A DNA stretch of 64,000 nt from assembly GCA_966212505.1 (NCBI GenBank), contig CBIHRS010000016.1:1-64000 (forward strand), written 5' to 3'. Below the pieces are notes generated by a model. That model saw nothing but the letters and a program-made list of their open reading frames with translations, was not told where the DNA came from and searched no databases. Below are positions 59,006 through 64,000 of this stretch, one piece after another. Numbering within the stretch: position 1 is the stretch's first letter; every line of letters starts with the position of its first letter. The stretch comes from CAMLIZ01 sp966212505 (lineage in GTDB: Bacteria; Pseudomonadota; Gammaproteobacteria; Burkholderiales; Burkholderiaceae_C). Made by a program: the position numbers and the translations under genes.

Positions 59006-60811
59006 TCAGCGCGTCTCCGCCATCGCGGGCAGGTGGCGTTGCAGGATGGTTCCCAGGTCGTTCAGGTCGAAGGGCTTCGCAAGGTAGTCGTCCATGCCGG
59101 CGGCCAGGCACTGCTCGCGGTCGCCCGAGACCGCATTGGCGGTGAGCGCGATGATCGGCAGGTGTCCGTGGCCCAGCGCCGGCTCGTCGCGGCGCCAGCG
59201 CTGCGTGGTCTCGAAGCCGTCCATGCCCGGCATCTGGCAGTCCATCAGCACCGCGTCGTAGCCCTCGGCGCGCATCCGTTGCAGCGCGTCCTCGCCGTCT
59301 TCGGCCACGTCCACACGCAGGCCGAAGCGCTCGAGCATGCTGCGTGCCACCAGCGCATTGACGGGGCTGTCGTCGACCACCAGCACGCGGCCGCGCAGAT
59401 GGAATTCATGCGGCCGCCAGGCTTCGTCGCCGGGGTCCGGCTCGGCGGGCAGGTGCGTGACGGCCACCGTGAAGCGGAACACCGAGCCGCCGTTCCTGCC
59501 CGGCTCGTAGCGCACATCGCCACCCATCGCGCGGGCGAGCTGGCGCGAGATCGTGAGGCCGAGGCCGGTGCCGGCGCGGCGCGAAGGCGCTTCGCCGGCC
59601 TGCGCGAAGGCATCGAAGATGCGGTCGGCCTGCTCGGGCGCGATGCCGTGGCCGCTGTCCCTCACCGTGAAGCAGAGCAGGCCTTCGCGGGCGCTCACCT
59701 CCAGATTGATGTCGCCGGCGCGGGTGAACTTGATCGCGTTGCCGATCAGGTTGTGCAGCACCTGCTTGACGCGGGCTGCGTCGCCACGGGCGCGCGGCGG
59801 CAGCGGCTTGAGCCAGTGGAGGTGGAAGCGCAGGCCCTTCTCGGCCGCGATGGCGCTCAGCAGGTCGGTCACCTCGTGCACCGTGTCGACCAGCACGAAG
59901 GGCTCCTGCTCGATTTCGAGCCGGCCGAACTCGATGCGAGAGAGGTCGAGCAAGTCGGCGATGACGGTCTGCAGGTGGCGCGCCGAGCGCCGCATCACCT
60001 CGATGCGGTGGCGCTGCTCGCCATCGGCCACCTGCAGGTGCAGCAGCTGCGCCATGCCGAGGATGCCGTTGAGCGGCGTGCGCATCTCGTGGCTCACGGT
60101 CGCCAGGAAGCGGCTCTTCGCGGCGCTGGAGTGCTCGGCCAGCACGAGCGCCTGCTGGCGCTGCTCGGCGATCCAGGCGTTCTGGTAGCGCAGCCGCAGC
60201 AGCTCGACCAGCCGCGCCTCGCTGCGCCAGCCTTCGAGCGCCAGCACGCTGAAGTAGATCAGCAGCGCGAGCGCGGTGAGCGTGCTGTCGCGCGTGCCGA
60301 TCAGCACCTGGTCGGCGGCGATCGGAGACAGCACGGCGGACAGGTACAGCAGGCTGGTGCGCCAGTGGCTGAAGGTGGTGAACACGCCCACCGCCGCCAC
60401 GCCCACCGCGCCGGCGAGCAGCACCGTGCTCGCGATGCCATGGGCATAGGGCATGAACACCACCGTCATCGAGCCCCAGCTGGCGGCGTCTACGCCCATC
60501 AGCACGATGTAGCGCCACAGCCAGCGGCGCAGCGTGGCGCGGCGGTCGGGGGCGCGCTGGAAGTTGCGGGTGTCGGCCACGCGCAGCAACGCCATCAGCA
60601 GCTTCAACCCGAGCCAGCCGAGGGTCAGTGCGCGTGGCGCCACCGGCCACATCATCGCGGCCACCAGCAGCGCGAAGCCCGCGCCGGCCATCACCGGCGG
60701 TGGCGTCAGGTCGTACAGGGTCTGCACCCGGTCGAAACCGATCTGCGCGCCGATGTCCGGCTCCGGCGCACGCCGGTCATCGCCGTCGGGCGGATGCAGG
60801 GCTCCAAGCAT
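59006..60811 (-). CDS. Hybrid sensor histidine kinase/response regulator
   Basis: A 601-residue membrane kinase. The N-terminal 190 residues contain several hydrophobic segments with no recognised ligand domain. HisKA has VSHEMRTPLNGILGM with His near 240, followed by HATPase_c (LIGNAIKFT N-box, DSGHGIAPEQ, GLGLTIS). A receiver domain starts at VLVVDDSPVN (about 475), with the phosphorylated Asp in AVLMDCQMPGMDG near 523. It has no output domain and no partner regulator adjacent, so the target is unknown. Confidence 0.92.
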   Translation of the reverse strand: MLGALHPPDGDDRRAPEPDIGAQIGFDRVQTLYDLTPPPVMAGAGFALLVAAMMWPVAPRALTLGWLGLKLLMALLRVADTRNFQRAPDRRATLRRWLWRYIVLMGVDAASWGSMTVVFMPYAHGIASTVLLAGAVGVAAVGVFTTFSHWRTSLLYLSAVLSPIAADQVLIGTRDSTLTALALLIYFSVLALEGWRSEARLVELLRLRYQNAWIAEQRQQALVLAEHSSAAKSRFLATVSHEMRTPLNGILGMAQLLHLQVADGEQRHRIEVMRRSARHLQTVIADLLDLSRIEFGRLEIEQEPFVLVDTVHEVTDLLSAIAAEKGLRFHLHWLKPLPPRARGDAARVKQVLHNLIGNAIKFTRAGDINLEVSAREGLLCFTVRDSGHGIAPEQADRIFDAFAQAGEAPSRRAGTGLGLTISRQLARAMGGDVRYEPGRNGGSVFRFTVAVTHLPAEPDPGDEAWRPHEFHLRGRVLVVDDSPVNALVARSMLERFGLRVDVAEDGEDALQRMRAEGYDAVLMDCQMPGMDGFETTQRWRRDEPALGHGHLPIIALTANAVSGDREQCLAAGMDDYLAKPFDLNDLGTILQRHLPAMAETR

Positions 60812-60906
60812 GTGTCTCGTTCGCGGCCCGCCGCGTTGTTTACTTCTCGTTGCAGCTTAGCGGCGGGCTGCGGCGACAGGCGTAACGCCTCGCCGGGGAT
60901 GAGAAC

Positions 60907-61608
60907 TCAGGCCGTGCCGAAGATCACGCTTTTGTCGGCGATCCAGCACCACTGGCCGGGTGCGAGTTCAGGTGGCAGCTGCAGTGCGCCGAAGGCGCTG
61001 CGATGCAGTGCGTTCACGTGGTTGCCCACGGCCGCCACCATGCGCTTGACCTGGTGGTACTTGCCTTCGGTCAGCACCAGCTCGAGCCTGTGCGGCTCGG
61101 GCGCGATGGCCTCGACCGCGCGCACCGGCTTCGGGTCATCGTGCAGCACCACGCCCTGCACCAGCCGCTCGAGCTGAGAGGGCGTCAGCGGATCCGCAGT
61201 GGTGGCCTGGTAGCGCTTGGGCACGTGGCGCTTCGGCGAGGTGAGCTGGTGGATCAGCGCGCCGTCGTCGGTGAGCAGCAGCGCGCCGGTGGTGTCCTGG
61301 TCGAGCCGGCCCACGGGCTGCACGCCACGGCGGCGCAGCGGCGGCGGCAGCAGCGTGAGCACGCTGGGCCAGGCCGAGGGCTTCTGAGAGCACTCGTAGC
61401 CGGCCGGCTTGTGCAGCAGCACCAGCGCCTTCTCGTGGTATGTCCAGGGCTTGCCCTCGACCTCGAACACCAGGCCCTGCGGATCGAACTCGGCCGACGG
61501 ATCGTCGACCACCTCGCCATGCACGCGCACCTCGCCGGCCAGCACCAGGCCTTCGCATTCGCGGCGGGCGCCGAACCCTTGGGAAAAAAGTATCTGGGCA
61601 AGCTTCAT
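60907..61608 (-). CDS. RsuA-family 16S rRNA pseudouridine synthase
   Basis: A 233-residue enzyme with an N-terminal S4 domain (LAQILFSQGFGARRECEGLV) and a catalytic domain with GRLDQDTTGALLLT, the Asp near residue 101 being the nucleophile. It probably makes pseudouridine in 16S rRNA. ATG 61608 overlaps the stop of the upstream peptidase gene (ATGA); ATG 61620 is an in-frame alternative. Confidence 0.92.
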   Translation of the reverse strand: MKLAQILFSQGFGARRECEGLVLAGEVRVHGEVVDDPSAEFDPQGLVFEVEGKPWTYHEKALVLLHKPAGYECSQKPSAWPSVLTLLPPPLRRRGVQPVGRLDQDTTGALLLTDDGALIHQLTSPKRHVPKRYQATTADPLTPSQLERLVQGVVLHDDPKPVRAVEAIAPEPHRLELVLTEGKYHQVKRMVAAVGNHVNALHRSAFGALQLPPELAPGQWCWIADKSVIFGTA

Positions 61609-62588
61609 CGGGAGCGCCATTCTGCCGCCGAAGGCCAGGCGGGCAGGCTGGTCGCATGGTTCACCGCGTTGAGCACCGCCGCGGCGGTGACCTGCGCGGC
61701 GAGCGCGCCGAGCAGCGTGAGGTGCAGGCTGCGCTGCGCGGCGCCGGTGGCGAGCGCGAACATCGTGTCGCCGTCGCTCATCGTGTGCACCGGGTCGAGG
61801 GTGCGGGCCAGGCCGTCGTGCGACATGGTCGCGAGCTTGCGGGCCTGGGCCTTGGTCAGCACCGCATCGGTGGCGACGATACCGATCGTGGTGGCGCCGC
61901 CGATCAGCGGCTGCGGCAGGTCGCCGGCCACGATCGCGCGGGTCGAGTGGCGCAGCGACAGTCCGTCGTCGGTGCGGGCGCCGGCAAGGGTCTGGCCGCA
62001 GCGGGGGTCGATCACGTCGCCCACCGCATTGACCGCGACCAGCGCCGCGACCGTGATGTCGTCGACCCGCACCGAGGCACTGCCGATGCCGCCGCGCATG
62101 GCCTGCGCCATGCCGAACAACTTGCCCACCAGCGCGCCGGCCCCGGCGCCCACCGAGCCCTGCGCCGACTGTCCGGTGGTGGCGGCTTCGCAGGCCGCAT
62201 AACCCGCGGCCGCATCGGGACGGATGCGGCCATCGCCGACGAAGAGATCGAACAGCACCGCGGCCGGCACGATGGGCACGCGCACCGGCCCCACCGGCAG
62301 CCCGAAGCCGCGCTCCTCGAGCCAGCGCATCACGCCGCTGGCCGCATCGAGGCCGAAGGCGCTGCCGCCGCTGAGCAGTACGGCATGCACCTGCTCGACG
62401 AGGTTGTCGGGCTGCAGCAGGTCGGTCTCGCGCGTGCCGGGTGCGGCGCCGCGCACGTCGACGCCGGCCACCGCCCCCTGCTCGCACAGCACCACGGTGC
62501 AGCCGGTGGGGCGGCGCGCGTCGGTGAAGTGGCCGACCTTCAGGCCGGCCACGTCGGTGATCGAACCGCCTGCCGCTGCGCTCGACAT
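61605..62588 (-). CDS. P1-family (DmpA/S58) aminopeptidase
   Basis: A 327-residue protein of the self-processing DmpA/P1 family: TDVAGLKVGHFTD at the start, SGGSAFGLDAASGVMRWLEE, and VGAGAGALVGKL. Known members cleave N-terminal residues from small peptides or beta-peptides. It starts a few bases after the acyl-CoA dehydrogenase and overlaps the pseudouridine synthase. Confidence 0.88.
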   Translation of the reverse strand: MSSAAAGGSITDVAGLKVGHFTDARRPTGCTVVLCEQGAVAGVDVRGAAPGTRETDLLQPDNLVEQVHAVLLSGGSAFGLDAASGVMRWLEERGFGLPVGPVRVPIVPAAVLFDLFVGDGRIRPDAAAGYAACEAATTGQSAQGSVGAGAGALVGKLFGMAQAMRGGIGSASVRVDDITVAALVAVNAVGDVIDPRCGQTLAGARTDDGLSLRHSTRAIVAGDLPQPLIGGATTIGIVATDAVLTKAQARKLATMSHDGLARTLDPVHTMSDGDTMFALATGAAQRSLHLTLLGALAAQVTAAAVLNAVNHATSLPAWPSAAEWRSR

Positions 62589-62589
62589 C

Positions 62590-63729
62590 TCAGGTGAGCG
62601 CGCCTGCGGTGTCCTGCATGCGGGCGCTGACCTCGCCGAGGTGGTGCAGCGTGTCGCCGAAGGTGAGTTCCATGCAGGTCAGGCGCTTGAAGTAGTGGCT
62701 GCCAATGTACTCGTCGGTCATGCCGATGCCGCCGTGCAGCTGCACCGACTGCTGGCCGACGAAGCGCATCGACTGGCCCAGCTGCACCTTGGCCTGCGAG
62801 ATCGCGCGGCGGCGCACCGAAGGCTCGTCGTTGAGCTTGAGGCTCGCGTAGTAGCTCATCGAGCGTGCCAGCTCCAGCTGCATCTTGCAGTCGGCCATGC
62901 GGTGGCGCAGCGCCTGGAAGCTGGCGATCGGTACGCCGAATTGCTTGCGCGTGTTGAGGTATTCGGCGGTGAGCGCCAGCAGCTTGTCCATCGCGCCCAC
63001 GGCCTCGGCGCACAGCGCGGCGATGCCGGCATCGACCGCAGCCTCGAGCACGCCGAAGGCCGCGCCAGCGCCGACCAGCAGCGTGGCGGGGCTCTGCTGC
63101 AGCGTGAGCTCGGCGGCACGGGCCCCGTCTTGCGTGCCGTAGCCGCGCGTGGCGACGCCGGCCGCGCCGCGCTCGACGAGGAAGAGGGCGATGCCGCCGG
63201 CTTCATCCACCGCGCCGCTCACGCGGGCCGGCACGATGAAGGCATCGGCCTGGTCGCCGGCCGGCACGATGCTCTTGGCTCCGCTCACTGTCCAGCCGTT
63301 GCCGGCTTGCGATGCGGTGGTTTCCACATGGTTCAACCGGTAGCGCGCCTTGCGCTCCTGGTGTGCCAGCACCACCAGCGCCTCGCCGGCGGCGATCTTC
63401 GGCAGCCAGGCCGCCTGCGCTTCGGCGGATGCAGCCTGCAGCACCGTGGGCGCGATCAGCGCGCCCTGGGCCAGCGGTTCCAGCACCAGGCCGCGGCCCA
63501 GCTCTTCCATCACCACCATCGCCTCGACCGCGCCGAAGCCCATGCCGCCGTGCGCCTCGGGCACGTAGAGGCCGGTGAGGCCGAGCTCGGCCAGTTCGGT
63601 GTAGGCGGCGCGGTCGAAACCGCCGGCCTTGACGATCGCGCGGCGGCGCTCGAAGTCGTAGCCCTTGTCGACCCAGCGACGCACCGCGTCGCGCAGCTGT
63701 TCCTGGTCGTCGGAAAAATCGAAGTCCAT
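62590..63729 (-). CDS. Acyl-CoA dehydrogenase
   Basis: A 379-residue FAD enzyme: MDFDFSDDQEQLRDAVRRWV, LYVPEAHGGMGFG, and C-terminal QLHGGIGMTDEYIGSHYFKR. AGGAG precedes ATG 63729. It lies 14 bases from a second acyl-CoA dehydrogenase upstream, a common pairing of two subunits or isoenzymes for branched, aromatic or sterol-type acyl-CoAs. Confidence 0.92.
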   Translation of the reverse strand: MDFDFSDDQEQLRDAVRRWVDKGYDFERRRAIVKAGGFDRAAYTELAELGLTGLYVPEAHGGMGFGAVEAMVVMEELGRGLVLEPLAQGALIAPTVLQAASAEAQAAWLPKIAAGEALVVLAHQERKARYRLNHVETTASQAGNGWTVSGAKSIVPAGDQADAFIVPARVSGAVDEAGGIALFLVERGAAGVATRGYGTQDGARAAELTLQQSPATLLVGAGAAFGVLEAAVDAGIAALCAEAVGAMDKLLALTAEYLNTRKQFGVPIASFQALRHRMADCKMQLELARSMSYYASLKLNDEPSVRRRAISQAKVQLGQSMRFVGQQSVQLHGGIGMTDEYIGSHYFKRLTCMELTFGDTLHHLGEVSARMQDTAGALT

Positions 63730-63743
63730 CGTTTGTCTCCTCG

Positions 63744-64000
63744 TCAACCCAGGACCGTCTGCGCGACGATGTTGCGTTGCACCTCGTTCGATCCGCCGTA
63801 GATGGTGGTCTTGCGGGTGTTGAAATAGGTGGAGGTCAGCGGCGCGAGGTAGGCCGCGCCCACGTGATCGCCCTGCCAGCCGGCTTCCATCGCCTCGTGG
63901 ATGTAGGGCAGGCCGTAGGGGCCGGCGGCCAGCATCATCAGCTCGGTGTAGCGCTGCTGGATCTCGCTGCCGCGGATCTTCAGCAGGCCGGCCACGTCGA
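63744..64000 (-). CDS. Acyl-CoA dehydrogenase, C-terminal part (runs off the window)
   Basis: The last 85 residues or so of an acyl-CoA dehydrogenase, still open at the right edge. The C-terminal signature TTIYGGSNEVQRNIVAQTVLG-type segment (at about 63746-63806) with the FAD-binding GGSNE is clear. It is the upstream partner of the dehydrogenase at 62590-63729. Confidence 0.9.
   Translation of the reverse strand, partial: DVAGLLKIRGSEIQQRYTELMMLAAGPYGLPYIHEAMEAGWQGDHVGAAYLAPLTSTYFNTRKTTIYGGSNEVQRNIVAQTVLG

Overview
The window looks like a chromosomal segment of a high-GC betaproteobacterium of the order Burkholderiales, most likely from the Rubrivivax/Leptothrix/Methylibium-type group. This is inferred from the sulfate-assimilation gene order, the phasin, the TctAB transporter, the ileS-lspA pair and the style of the housekeeping proteins. 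No rRNA gene or other phylogenetic marker is present, so the placement is an inference.

Bases 1-28.7 kb are accessory DNA. The left edge carries an IS21-type insertion sequence end. A regulatory patch follows (0.9-5.9 kb) with three LuxR-type regulators and no luxI: a full-length LuxR (minus strand) divergent from a small RsaM/DUF4902-like protein, a second full-length LuxR, and a protein that fuses a bare LuxR helix-turn-helix to a DUF4902-like domain. Next is an orphan type VI secretion (T6SS) cargo island (about 6-28 kb) with three vgrG modules and no structural tss genes. Module 1 (plus) is VgrG, an effector split across two frames and ending in an AHH-type nuclease, an Imm11-like immunity gene, a second immunity copy broken by an in-frame TGA, and a cysteine-less formylglycine-generating-enzyme (SUMF1) homologue. 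Module 2 (minus) is VgrG, a putative effector, a lipoprotein and a small protein. Module 3 (plus) is VgrG, a DUF4123 adaptor, a VasX-like pore-forming effector and a membrane immunity protein; several of its junctions overlap. Two paralogous multi-zinc-ribbon proteins bracket the island. It ends beside a tRNA-Asn gene with a possible integrase remnant.

Bases 29.3-64 kb are conserved chromosome. A ferredoxin and its reductase lie next to a tightly coupled minus-strand sulfate-assimilation operon (tauE-like, cysI, DUF934, cysH, cysD, cysN, cobA). In it sulfate is adenylated (CysDN), APS is reduced (CysH), sulfite is reduced (CysI) with siroheme made via CobA, and excess sulfite is probably exported. 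Downstream are a patatin-like lipoprotein and a phasin; a histone-deacetylase-like hydrolase, thioesterase and nitroreductase in an overlapping set; an NhaD-like transporter and a D-2-hydroxyacid dehydrogenase; tctB-tctA; and gamma-glutamyltransferase, GNAT, DMT-transporter and SDR genes. The right end holds a GST, a second DMT transporter, a DUF2007 protein, a quinone oxidoreductase, lspA-ileS, a MipA-like outer-membrane protein, ribF, a hybrid histidine kinase, a pseudouridine synthase, a P1 peptidase and two acyl-CoA dehydrogenases, the last cut by the window edge.

The most novel-looking material is the LuxR/DUF4902 cluster with its fusion protein, and the vgrG island bracketed by zinc-ribbon repeat proteins.
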